The notes beneath the pieces were generated by a model. It did no database searches. It was not told the origin of the DNA and saw nothing but the letters and a program-made list of their open reading frames with translations. Positions 25,620 through 40,049 of a stretch of 64,000 nucleotides of DNA are shown in pieces. Within the stretch, counting starts at the first letter, position 1. Each line of letters opens with the position of its first letter. This stretch comes from Druceiella hillmani (Eukaryota; Arthropoda; Insecta; Lepidoptera; Hepialidae), in assembly GCA_039881145.1 (NCBI GenBank), contig JAYKKI010000076.1:10409001-10473000 (forward strand). The letters are read 5' to 3'. The position numbers were made by a program, and so were the translations under genes.

Positions 25620-25770
25620 AATTAATTTTTGTTAATAGCCCCCCTGAAGATGTTGTAATACAACGAAACCAAGGCCGTGGTAAAGCAATTAAACAAAGTA
25701 GAAATAATACTACATCACGTAGTTTCATTTAATTGTGGACAATGAATTTCTACAAAATTAACACCTAATA
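25620..25770 (+). repeat. Half copy of LINE-tail element (unit B)
   Basis: Counterpart of 12350-12510, with the same CCAAGGCCGTGG variant and a TAATATATTCAAT terminus. Confidence 0.8.
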
Positions 25771-26714
25771 TATTCAATATTTGAAAATTGAAATTATTGA
25801 AAACATTTTTACATAATTAAATTGATTTTAAATTTAAATTTTCCAAGCTACGGAAATCTTTACCTTGTATTTATTTTTATGAAATTATGTTTCTTGCTAT
25901 TAAGATAGTTCACTCTTTAAATAAAAAACACAATTGTTTTATCGACGTTCTGGTCAATAATGTGGCATCCAATTTCTTCACTCTAATACTATAATTATCG
26001 TACATTGTATATCACAGATTCAAATAAATGGCGAAATAAAATTATATTATCAGAAATTTCCAATTATTACCAATCACAAACCTCTTTAGCCAATAATTCG
26101 AGAAGTCTTAGCCGATTTTTGTGCGATATATCATTCATGTAGCCGTTCTCACTGAACACTTCTAACATATTGCTTGATCAAAATGGATTTGATAGTTCAC
26201 AAGTTAGGAAAATATTCGATAATATTAATGATGGGTACATTTTTATTACACTTTTTTATTTTCTTTGCAAATTTTCACGGGATCGTGTGTTTCATATGCT
26301 GTCAAATAATCTACATTTGACATACTTCAATCTTATTATAATAATATTTCATGGCCACTGTTTCGGCTATTAAGCGCCTTACTTCATTCTCATATTTTCC
26401 ACGTTTTGGTTGGAGGTTGCGGAAATCTTAAAAGAAAGTCGAAAAATAATACGTTTTAATTAAAGATATATATTCAATTAATTATGTCATCGAGCATTGT
26501 CCATGTAGCAACTCGTTTTGTTTAGATATGACAATTTTATCTAGTTAATAAATCTTATAAGAAAGTTACACCTATGGACTATTTTCATAAAATTAGCTCC
26601 AAATAAAAAAAAAATATTTATTTTCAATTAATTTGTAAATTGTATAATTTTCAGTAATGCATATTAAGAAACAATCGCTTAAGCAGAGAGAGAACGCTGG
26701 AAAGAAAATGTATA

Positions 26715-27318
26715 TAATCTACTTGTCCCACACTGACTTTAGTCATATTCGTCTGAAAAAAAATATTATAAAGAAAGTTTTGGTACTTTTATTAATTAGA
26801 ATAAATAAAAATGTATGCTTTGAATAGATGGACATGTCAAAAGAAAACTTTTATTTTCATTGAAATTTCTGCATTTAAGCAGTAGGAAAATAATAAATAT
26901 TAAGCCATTACCAACTTAGTGGTTCGAGCAAGGGAGCAACTTAGAGCGAAACAATTAAATTTCTTTAATCTAAATTGATAAAATAATTTTTCAAAAATTA
27001 GTTAATGATTTTTAGTAGATATAAAAAATCTGCTTCGAAAACGCCTTTTACATTTAATGTGTCATTTTCACACAAATGTAATTAAAGATGTTGGCATATT
27101 TATAATATGCTATTCTTTTACCACGTAATAATCCTATCTCTTGATCGTATCATTAATATTCAATTTTTTTTTAAATTTTTATCAACTTGCCTCTTTTGAA
27201 ATGAATGCCATCCTTGCTTAGAACGGGTGCAATCTTCTCTTCATAATCTGTGTATATCGAGCCTTACTTTAATATCAATTGTCTATATTATTTATAAAAT
27301 AGTTCCAAATTTTTTATT
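26715..27318 (+). other. Ancestral block retained in B, lost from A and A0
   Basis: Inserted between ATGTATATAATCTAC and AAATATACATATTGCTC relative to unit A. Its start (TTTAGTCATATTC, then AATAAATAAAAATG) matches unit D near 59895-59970. No coding potential seen. Confidence 0.75.
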
Positions 27319-28138
27319 AAATATACATATTGCTCAAATATGTAGAAAATTCAATTATTGTTTTTTGTCCGAGTGAAAGTATTTTCCTCTTATTATAAGT
27401 TTTTACTCAGTCATATGGCCTTAATAATTTTTCTTTCATTATATTCTCATATATTGATTGTACTTTAATTTAAACTTATTCGTTAAATAACGATTAATCT
27501 TGAGTAAAATATTTGCATGCACTTCGCTTTTATGCCATTTACACCACCTATGTGTACCAGATGTATAAAATACGAGGTCCTTCATGGGAATTTTTTTATT
27601 GAAATAAGATGTTCTTTTAATATCCCTCTTCGCACTTCTTCCGAAGTTTCAAGGTTATTCGAAGGATCAAATCATGGTAATTTGATAAATTGGTGATGAA
27701 TTTCACTCTTAACTTTTTCATCTCTTCAAAATTAATTAATAATCCATTCTTCCTCTTCGCCGCTCTCTTTTATTGAACAATAACGTATTTGTACTGTAAA
27801 CCAACTAAAAACTTTCAAAACTTTATTGTCTCCTTCAAAATGTGAATAGTATGTTTTTCTTAGCATTAATTAAAATTGTATTTTTAATGGTATGTTTATG
27901 TTAATAGAAGAATTTGAAAATATCCAGCAATTAATTTTACTAACTCGTTTATATTGAACACTAAGCAACAATAGATTTTAAAAAGGCAATCAGTTTGGCT
28001 TCAAATAAATTAATAAATATTTCATTAGCGATCCGACACGCACAGAACAATCAATCAGTGATTCGATATGGACCGAAAACAGCTTGTTTCTATTTAGTGT
28101 AACCTCGTACTCCATATTTCTTTAGGTATAGTGATTAA

Positions 28139-28209
28139 TATAAAAAGGGTGAAACTCGACCCAGTCTTCACAGAAGTATCTACAGCATTCTTCAGTTTAA
28201 TCAACTACA
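28139..28209 (+). promoter_or_regulatory. Core promoter and 5' leader of peptide gene copy B
   Basis: TATAAAAAG at 28139-28147, initiator-like TTCACAG near 28169, and leader ending ACTACA before ATGG. It is nearly identical to copy A. Confidence 0.7.
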
Positions 28210-30886
<2,677 letters not shown>

Positions 30887-31055
30887 TTTTTTAAATTATG
30901 GAAGTCCATCATATTTTCATCTACTTTTCAGCTGCAGCAAAACACACCTTAAGATAATAATTAAAAAATGCGTCTGGTTAAATATTATCATATTTAGCAC
31001 ATTCACTTGAAAATATTTAGGAATTAATTGAATATAATATAAAATAATACTTACA

Positions 31056-31061
31056 AATAAA
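31056..31061 (+). promoter_or_regulatory. Putative polyadenylation signal, copy B
   Basis: AATAAA 170 nt after the stop codon, matching the position in copy A. Confidence 0.5.
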
Positions 31062-31240
31062 TATAAATTTGGACTTTCTTAAGTTGTTTTTGTTATTATA
31101 CAATAAGTATTCTCTTTATATGAATTTAAACGACCTTTGTCTACATGTGTGAAGGATATTCACTTATATATCGAATTCATGCTCATCTACAAAAATTGTT
31201 GACATCCTGACTAGCAAATAAATAAGCTTTCTTTTAAATA

Positions 31241-33930
31241 TGCTATCATTCGTTGTGTCGGTGTGTGTACTCGAATGCACAAATGCACGTGCCGCTATGT
31301 AAACATAAAGTCCATATATATTTTCTGAATTTGATTTATATTTGAATGTTTAAGTTTGCACTTTATTAAAAATCTTAAGTAAGTTTATAAGTACGTACAT
31401 AACGGATATGATAATGCAACTAACGAATTAGGCAGTGAAAGTACATATGAGAATTAAGAAGTTCAGATTGGGAAGTGAGAATTTTTTTGAATGGCTATTA
31501 TGTCGGATCGACTATATGGCGTGTTTATGAATTTTCAAAACATTTTTATCCGAAAGTTAACAAATATTGAATATATTTGGCGTTAATTTTGTAGAAATTC
31601 ATTATTCACAATTAAATGAAACTACGTGATGTAGTATTATTTCTACTTTCTTTAATTTCTTTACCACGACCTAGGTTTCGTTGTATTACAACATTTTCAG
31701 GTGGGATATTAGCAAAGATTAACATAAGAAGAATCAATCTTTGCTAATATCCCACCTGAAGATGTTGTAATACAACAAAACCTAGGTCGTGGTAAAGAAA
31801 TTAAAGAAAGTAGAAATAATACTACATCACGTAGTTTCATTTAATTGTGCCAAAAGTTAACATTAGATTTGATATTAATTTACCACGTAGCCGGAAAGTT
31901 TACTTTAGAATCGAACAAGATCGGAATACAGTTAAAAATATTAAACAAGTCAAATCATTATCATTAATTCCACTAAATAAAAATAAATCATGAAATATGT
32001 ATTACCATACTGAAATTCCTTTGCACTATGTTTGGACGTATCGTGAAAAGGAAAATGGAAGAACGGAGTACATGGTAGTGGAAAAATTATTACACCTATA
32101 TATTTAGTGTTTCCCAAGGACTTGGAGCTTTTCCATTTACTTTTGCTGTTATTCCATATTTTTGACACTAAATCATTTGAAGATGCTCGAACTTATAACG
32201 GAATTGTACACAATATATTTGTTGAAGCTTGTAACGGTGAACGCATACAAATTCGTAAGTGTAATGAGTATTTTGCATCTTATTCATTATATTTAATAGT
32301 TCCTTCAATCCATTTTATCTATATTTGTGTTTTTATATTTTTTAAACCACAGCCTGGAATGCATTTCAAAGACCTAAACATTTTTATATGCTTCAATATT
32401 GAACAGACTTCAACAGTCAATTTTTCCCGCCCACGATGGACTACGGAATCAACACGATTACCTATTGCATCTATAATGTTTGTATCTAAAAATCATCCCA
32501 AATCATATAATCATACCAAATATGGGAGTGTCTTCCTTCTTTACTTAATTTCTTCCTAATATTTTAACCATCTCGATATGTTTGCTTGGTTGAATACAAA
32601 GTTATTAATTCTATTAAATGTGCATGGGTGCGTATGCTTGGAGCGCCCTTTTCCACTACCTGCAATTGTATTGTTATCTTTGCGATTCATGAGTGTATGT
32701 ATCTTATAAGCCCACGCGTATAATTTTAAAATTGAAATGACGAATGAAGCTGATAACGCCATGAAGTTGACTTTTAATGAAGGATTTGTTCGTAGTTCAA
32801 CCCGTCACCGAATCTTATTTCGGTAAGTATATCAATGCGTATATGTCAGAAGTTAAAATAGTCAAAAGAGCTACGAAACATATAAGACCCTAAAATTCTC
32901 AAGTGTGATATTAAGATTGAAGCCTCCCTTGATATTCTTTATAAAATACATTTAACTGTGGGGTACAGTGGAAGTAATTGAATGATTGAAAAAGCATAAA
33001 ATGTGTGTAAACTTAATACAATGCATACAACCTCTAAAGCCAACACGTTTTATCTTCAACATATAAATTATGCTGAATGAAGTGAATACTACTAAGTGAA
33101 GCTTTGTTTTAGAATTCCTCTTAATTAAAAGGTTTATCGCAGTCAGGTCGTTCTAATTTGAATACAGAAAATTGCCCACCCAAAATATAAATTTAATTTA
33201 ATGTAGCTGGACCAAATTAGACAATTGGTAAAGTTACTTTCTTTACGCCTTAAAATTGCTGAAGAATGTGAAAGGTATTCCTATATTAACTATATTTGGT
33301 ATTAATATAATTACCTGCATATTATAATATGATAAAAGCCGAGAATTTGTGAACAGAAAGGCAGTCTAAAAACTAGCAACAATCTCGTCATAAATAGATA
33401 CAAGGTAATGTAAATCGAGACGTGCGAAGTTCTATGATGACATGGACGAAAGAGTTCGTTATAAGGTTTATCAAGGTACTGAATAATACAGACTATCATC
33501 ATGGTATTAAACTCCACTCTATCAAGCCAGCAATTTTAAATTAAGATTACGACAATGGGCATTATTGTCTGAGGTTATAGAAAAAAAAGGAAAACGAAGA
33601 AGATGGAAAAATAATATATAATAAATGAACCAGATAAAGCAATAGACGTCGATCCAGAAATAAAGTAAGTTTCTGATAGATATAGAAAGAAAAAATGTGA
33701 TCTATGCAAGAAGAAACAAAGACGACAGTAACATCTGGTGATATTGTAAGACCAAAATGTGATAATGAGAAATGCTTCTCAAGAGCTGTTGAAATATTAT
33801 AAAATAAGAAAAACTCCTATGAAATATGAAAATATGAAAATATGAATAATCCTATGAAAATCTTAATAATCATAGACAAAGAGTTGCATTCCTTTTTATT
33901 TCTAACATCGCTAGACACACATTGTACAGC
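31241..33930. other. Stretch between units B and C, absent between A and B
   Basis: Begins where homology to the A/B junction stops. It contains the foldback element at 31563-31852. From 33411 it matches 60604 onward in unit D, so at least that part belonged to the ancestral unit. A 150-codon open frame at 32107-32559 starts without ATG and matches nothing I know. Otherwise I see no gene. Confidence 0.6.
31563..31852. mobile_element. Palindromic foldback retro-insertion with 10-bp target duplication
   Basis: Nearly perfect inverted arms of about 115 bp or more meet near AACATAAGAAGAATC (about 31720-31735). The left arm begins ATTGAATATATTTGGCGTTA, the inverted 3' terminus of the LINE at 53470-56471; the right arm stops early at TTAATTGTGCC. 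The direct repeat AAAGTTAACA flanks it at 31553-31562 and 31853-31862. The arms carry the CCCACCTGAAGATGTTGTAA and CCTAGGTCGTGG motifs. Confidence 0.85.
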
Positions 33931-33935
33931 ATACT
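33411..33935 (+). repeat. Segment shared with unit D (60604-61110)
   Basis: Shares CGAGACGTGC, then ATCATGGTATTA, then AATAAATGAACCAG and further blocks with 60604 onward, at clearly lower identity than A versus B. No open frame of note in either copy. Confidence 0.75.
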
Positions 33936-34029
33936 CGTGATTCATAAATCAATTATACTAATTATGTTAAGATTCGGCAAATAGCAAAAAAAATACAATT
34001 TGTTCGTGTTCGTTTTTGCTAAGTTAAAT

Positions 34030-34084
<55 letters not shown>

Positions 34085-35200
34085 GATATATTTAATATAT
34101 ATGTATATACACGTATATACATATATACGTATATATATGTGTGTATGAAAAATACAAATTGAATAAAAATGTATCGTTACTTTTTGATAGGTTGTTTGAA
34201 AAATGTCGTATTTCATAATTTTATTTTAAATTGAATTAAAATGAGATCTTAAAAATGCTTGCTGAAAGTCCTATTTTGGACTATGCATCATGAAACTGAA
34301 ATGCGTCATAAAAATATATTCAAAATAATTTTGTATTATATCTGAATTTTAAATAATTTTTTTTCTTTGATTTTTTGTTGGAAATGTTCTTTTGTAAAAT
34401 ATGGGTACTTACATGTTGCTGCAGTTTGAGACAAATATTCCTACTCGATGGGGTTGACGTCCGCTAGCAACAATATTCGGCTTTTCTTGACCTTATCTAT
34501 GCTTTACCGATAGACGTTTTCAGTACGTTTCGCCTAGCTATTATAATATAAAAAGTTGAAGAGAAAGATTGAGCCTCGATAACGTTCTATGAGGTTTTAG
34601 TATCCTGTCTATAGTCAAGAATCCTTAGATAGAAATAATAATATAGAATTCACATTAAGATCGGATGCAATAAAAGAAAAAGCTTTTCAAATATCTTAAT
34701 ATGAAACGAAAACTCATAAGTTAGATTTCAAATTTGTGAATATTTCAAATACAGCATGAAATATAGAGTCAAAACTCGGCACTGGCTTAGTGTCATTTTT
34801 AAGCAAAAATTATAACTTAAAATTATAAATAATAAATAAATTATAATAATTATAAATAAAAACATATACATGTGTGTATGCTGTAATCATACTTACTTGT
34901 CAACTTTTCCATCAAAAAATTCTAAATTAAATTCTCGAGTTTGCTTCTTTTTATATTATTAGACGTAATTACAATGAAATGAAACTACATGACGTAGTAT
35001 TATTTCTACTTTCTTTACTTTCTTTACCACGACCTAGGTTTTGCTGTATTACAACATCTTCACGTGGGCTATTAGCAAAGATAGATCTTACATAGCTCAC
35101 CGGAATATCTTGAAATACAACGAAACCTGGGTCGTAGTAAAGAAATTAAAGAAAGTAGAAATAATACTACATCACGTAGTTTCATTTAATTGTGAACAAT
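33935..35200 (+). repeat. Partial repeat unit C
   Basis: Restarts the unit: TTAAGATTCGGCAAATAGCA, the (TA)n tract, the TGTGTGTATGAAAAATACAA motif, the GC-richer block at about 34395-34550 and the foldback element. Homology to A and B stops after the element, so no peptide-gene exons are present here. Confidence 0.88.
34035..34146. repeat. (TA)n microsatellite at unit C start
   Basis: TA repeat with GTATATACACG-type interruptions, ending GTGTGTATG. Confidence 0.95.
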
Positions 35201-35233
35201 TAATTTCTACAAAATTAACGCCAAATATATTCA
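34972..35233. mobile_element. Palindromic foldback retro-insertion with 17-bp target duplication
   Basis: Flanked by the exact direct repeat ATTATTAGACGTAATTA at 34955-34971 and 35234-35250. The left arm starts CAATGAAATGAAACTAC; the right arm continues to the full terminus AACGCCAAATATATTCA. Long, variable-length target duplications (17 bp here, 10 bp at 31563) suit target-primed reverse transcription rather than a cut-and-paste transposase. Confidence 0.88.
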
Positions 35234-35269
35234 ATTATTAGACGTAATTAATTAAAATATTCTCAATCG

Positions 35270-35365
35270 TTTACAAGTTTGCATGAAAATAGCAAGAAAC
35301 TGTTTTTGATTCATATCGAACCTCTGGTCGATTCAGCCGTGTGATTGTTTGTTTGTAAAACTGCT
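35270..35365 (-). other. Decayed upstream region of a peptide-gene copy
   Basis: AGCAAGAAACTG, then CATATCGAACCTCTG and CGATTC resemble the segment upstream of the peptide gene TATA box (954-1045 in A0; 62130-62200 in D). No TATA box or exon is recognisable next to it. Confidence 0.35.
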
Positions 35366-37655
35366 GTATTGAAGAAACAGTGTTCCTATCTTCCAACGAC
35401 TCATGTATTATTCGTTAATTTTATCACATTTTAAATTAAATGTCACGGAAAAAATATTGTAAAATGTAGAAATAGCAAATAACATAGAAAGTAACGTGCT
35501 TAATAGGGGGTATAGTTGATTTTCTCGGATTTGGATAAACATCATAGCACGTGATTTAATGAAATCATCTAGAAATGCGGAAATGTTGTTGTAAAGGATA
35601 AAAAGGTAATTAAGAAACATTTACGCTTGGGTCACATTGGAGTTCAAAAGAGTAACTTGAAGCCAAAAATATTAAAACCCAAACTTCATATAAAGTTCCG
35701 TTTAAGTATTGAAATAAATAAGTTCTCATAGAACGTACCGATTTTTAAATATTTACTAAAATTCCGCACCTGTTTAGTGAAACAACAGTGTTTCTCTTCT
35801 TCGGTAAAAGAATATTACTTAGTAAGTACAAAGGAGAGTAAATAAGAAAATAATTTATTTTCTTTTAAGATTGATAAATTTCAACCTTAAATAATCGTTA
35901 TAATTTAATCAAATAATAACTTTAACACGAAGAACAGCGGGAAACGATAAAAGTTGAATGTGTGAGGGGCAATCTGAGGCCATTCACACAAATATGAGTA
36001 CATTTGTAAAGTTATGATGAATTGAAATTTGACGACAATTTGATGACAATTAGGTCAGCTTTTCGTCGCTATAGGCTTCTTATGGCACAAATTCTTTGAA
36101 GCATGCGCGTTTCTTTACCACTTGCCTTTAACGAATTGAGGAACTAAGCAGAATGGATTAGTTTACAGCAGTGCCAACACTTAATTCCTCTATTTTCGTT
36201 AAAATAATTTCCGTGTTTTTCTCAGCATTAACAATTATTTACAGCTTGAATCTATTTGCAAAATGTAGAAAATATCTAATCTAATATTAAACACCAAAAA
36301 CCTAGAAGTAGGATAATTTGTTGGTTGGATCCATTTTATATAACTACGTCCAATCCTAATATCGATATGAATATATTGAAAATTATTGATAGTTTTCCTT
36401 ACTCTCTCCCGTTGTTAATCGTAATTTGACTATGTTGATGGAGCTTTTTACGTCTTTTACCATATAAAGCAGGAATACATAACCTAAATAAAATTAAAAA
36501 CTCTGTCATTGTAAACAGTGTCCTAAGGTGACAGACTGAATTTAGCATATCTGATGTGTTTTCAAAATTAAAAACTTCTGACTTCGCCTTGACCATAATT
36601 ACGTCTTTTATTCGGTGTGAATAAAAATTAGTAATAATACAATACTGTTTTCAGGCAGTAAGTGACGCAAATCTAAAAAGAAATATTAGTCACAAGTTCT
36701 GTAACTATGGGGTACATACATATTGTGCTCGTTTAATAAAATCCTTCCCACAAATGTGGTAATGGAGTATAATGACATATTATTTTAACTGTTACGCATA
36801 CAGAGGGCAGATGTATTTGTAGCATGCTCATAATTAAGTAACGTTATTAGAGATCAACTATCGGGCAGCAACAACATTTGAGTTGGTGGTAATTGAAGTG
36901 ATACCGATGGAGTGGGACATTTTATAAATGGTATATTAACCTGTAGGACAATTCTCGTTTATAATTTCTTCTCCAATGCAGGTTTGTTCTTGTTCAATAA
37001 GGGTGTTGGCATAGTAAATCTTTTAGACCAAAAATGCATGTTTATTATATTCCCAGCATGATAAGTAAAAACCATATAAAATACTGATTCTTTTTGTGTT
37101 GTTGGTCCAATCTCAATTTTTATTTTTAGAAAAATCAAAAGTATATTTTGTAAATTAAACTATTGACATTGCTTTATTAATAACGCACTTAATAGTAAAT
37201 ACTATTGAAAACATTACACTACGTCTTGTATTAATTGAACAGTATTTCTTATTATGAAACTATTGAAACCATAAAAACCAAGCTTCACACTTGACTAGAG
37301 ATAAATAAAAATAACTTTATTTTTTTACTTCTCTGCTTTATTTCTTTACGGCGGTGTCAAGAGAGCAAGTCTCCTATTTCATTAAAACCTAGAACTAAGT
37401 AATATCATTGGAGTAATGACCAGTGAAAGTGACAAATTTTTATTTATAACAATTTACTAAATAGCCCGATTTGTGTGGATTTAATTTTTAATACTTGAGT
37501 AACATGATATAATATATCTACATTTATAGCAAGGTCCGTAAATATTGCTATGGCTATAAAATAATTATTTTATACTTCAGACACGCATTTCATATACATC
37601 CAAATTTAAAGAAAACCGTGTACGGAAAACTTGATTATTTGTGCTATATAATATA
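35366..37655. other. No gene recognised
   Basis: AT-rich sequence without a convincing open frame, microsatellite or transposon motif. Confidence 0.6.
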
Positions 37656-37822
37656 TATTGAATATATTTGGCCTTAAATTTGTAGAAATTCGTTGTTCAC
37701 AATTAAATGAAACTACGTGAAGTATTATTTCTACTTTCTTTAATTTCTTTACCACGACCTATTTTTTTACCTTTTCCTTGTATTACAGCATCTTCAGGTG
37801 GGCTATTAACAACGATTAACTC
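37656..37822 (-). repeat. Half copy of LINE-tail element
   Basis: Carries the inverted terminus (TTGAATATATTTGGCCTTAA), ATGAAACTACGTG, CCACGACCTA and ATCTTCAGGTGGGCTATTAA. An AT/T-rich insertion replaces part of the CCTAGG segment. Confidence 0.75.
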
Positions 37823-38049
37823 TCAGGAACTACCAACACAGTATGACGTGAAGTAAAATCAACTAAAAGTGGATTATAAGCATCAGTAGTGTGGTTCCTT
37901 ATTCTTATCATAGATCGACCACAATCAAAGCACACCATTATGGGAGTAAATTTTCAACGCCAGGACTTGTGAACTTAAAAATGTAATACACGAATTACAA
38001 ATATATCCATCAAAAAGAAAGCTAAAAATGTAAAATATAAATAACGCTC

Positions 38050-38820
38050 GGTGCTCTTATCCTGAACAAATACTGTGTAAAATTAAAATCCAGCACTTTA
38101 ATATTGGTAGATATTGAATATAGTGACGATTTATTTATAAGTAAGTATTTATAAGGAATCTGTGTATTTATAACACACAGATTCCTTTATCTTGATTCTC
38201 AAAAATATTATAAAATTTCAATTCAGCACTTTGAAAGTAGACGAAAATGAATAAAGCGATATTTTTTTGCCAGAGAGTGTTCACAAGAACAGTGTTCTCA
38301 AGAACAGTGTTTTCAAGAACAGCGTTAAATAGAATTTGATAGCGTTAAGATAGCGTTAATAGAGTTAAATAGAATTTGAAGCTACAGACATTGAAATAGA
38401 GGTACCACCATGTTGGAACTCAGAAACATTGCGAAATTTTAATTCGGCACCTTAAGTTTAGTCAAAATGGAATAAAGTGAGGATTTATTGTGAAAAAGAC
38501 AGATGCTGCCACCTTATTTTATAAAAAGCATTGTGCATTCAGTACCCCAATGTTAAACGAAGTCGAGTAAAAACACAATTTATTATGAAAAGATAAATAC
38601 AGCCATCTTAGTTCTCGAAAACGTTGTGAAATTAAACTTCAAAAACTTAAGTTGATTGAAATCAAATATAATGACGATGTATATCTAGAGAGGTAGATAT
38701 CGCTATAATGGAGCTCAAAAACATGATTTTCGAATTGAGCATCTTCAAACTAATCAAAAACCAATAGAATTACAATTTATTGCGACATGTACAGATTTTT
38801 TTGACTTTTGCAAGAGATAC
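38050..38820 (+). repeat. Degenerate tandem array, unit about 120-130 bp
   Basis: Five or so decayed units share the order AACATTGTGAAATT, CAGCACTTTAA, TCAAAATGGAATAAAGTGA, ATTTATTGTGAAAA and GATGCTGCCATCTT. Within it, 38278-38326 has three copies of a short TCAAGAACAGTGTT unit, followed by repeated ATAGCGTTAA. Confidence 0.7.
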
Positions 38821-38957
38821 AGATGCTGTCATCGACAGCTGCACACACACGGTTCTGATCACCAAGCAATAAGTGTTAATTTGAACGACACTACCCTTAT
38901 CATAATTGATACTGGTATTTTAATGTCTGGTATAACATATAATTGTGTGTATTTTAA

Positions 38958-38958
<1 letters not shown>

Positions 38959-39045
<87 letters not shown>

Positions 39046-39050
39046 CCTAA
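38959..39050. repeat. (TG)n/(TA)n microsatellite
   Basis: GTGTGTGTGT then a long TA run with AAATA interruptions. Confidence 0.96.
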
Positions 39051-40049
39051 ATATATATTTAAATTATTTATGAAAACAATACGAAAATAAAATATGCGTT
39101 GGGGTAATCAAAACATTTCCTACTGAAATGGATTGCCACATTGTAAATGTTCGTTGCTATTAATTCAGCATTACGTCAAGTTAATAGAGAATAAGAAATA
39201 TTTTCATAATCATCATCTTGGAAAATGAGTAAAAAACTCGCATCTTTACTTGTATAGTAGTTGTTGTAGTTTACTTAGATTTTAAAATGTGGCAAAGATT
39301 TATGAAGTAAAAAAAATATAGAATTTATGTTTCGAATTGTGTTCAAACATTACGCGCAAGTTTACCACTGTATTAGTGGGCGTGATTGCGTGCGTGTGTA
39401 ACGACTTAATGCTTGTATGCTACATAAAATTACGTAAAATATTTAACTTCGGCGAGTAACTGAGGATACTGCCTCACCTTAATAATGACTGAAAAAGTTT
39501 CAACTTCAACAACTTGTAAGTTGTTTAGATTTTATCGATACACGTCATTTCCATTATCATAAAGTCGTAACTTTGTGAAGCAATATTTTACTATGTATGG
39601 AGATAGGAAATGTTATATTTTTCTAGACGAATTCTATTTACAAAATTTTTGTGCTACTTCTGTTATTACTTTGAGAATAATTATTTAATATTTTGCGGAT
39701 TTTCTTGCATTTAAGCTCCAAAAATTAAATTGCACTCCCCTAATATAGCTGCCGTGTGACACAATGCACTCAATGCTATACACTTAACTTTATATTTTAC
39801 GAGTCTAGATAAAACCTTAAGTATTTATCAACATTTTTTTTTCATTACATGTATAAAGATTACATATGGAAAGTATGGGGTTTATGAGCGTTACTTTAAA
39901 AAATTGTACAATTGGTTGAGATAGACCTATGAAAAAGAAAGAAAAATATGAAATACTTCTTTACTGAGACGTAATATATAATTCATAACTGAATGTACAT
40001 TTTCTGAAATCTGAATTTGAACTTAAAAAGTAAATTATTAAATTTAAAT
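39051..40049. other. No gene recognised
   Basis: AT-rich; no open frame or transposon motif that I can support. Confidence 0.6.

Noticed and set aside
32107..32559. A 150-codon open frame between units B and C
   Set aside because: It starts without ATG, has no recognisable motif, and contains a donor-like GTAAGT that could equally indicate a chance exon. Support is insufficient.
38050..38820. A CRISPR-like repeat array
   Set aside because: The repeats are long, degenerate and contiguous without unique spacers; the host is eukaryotic.
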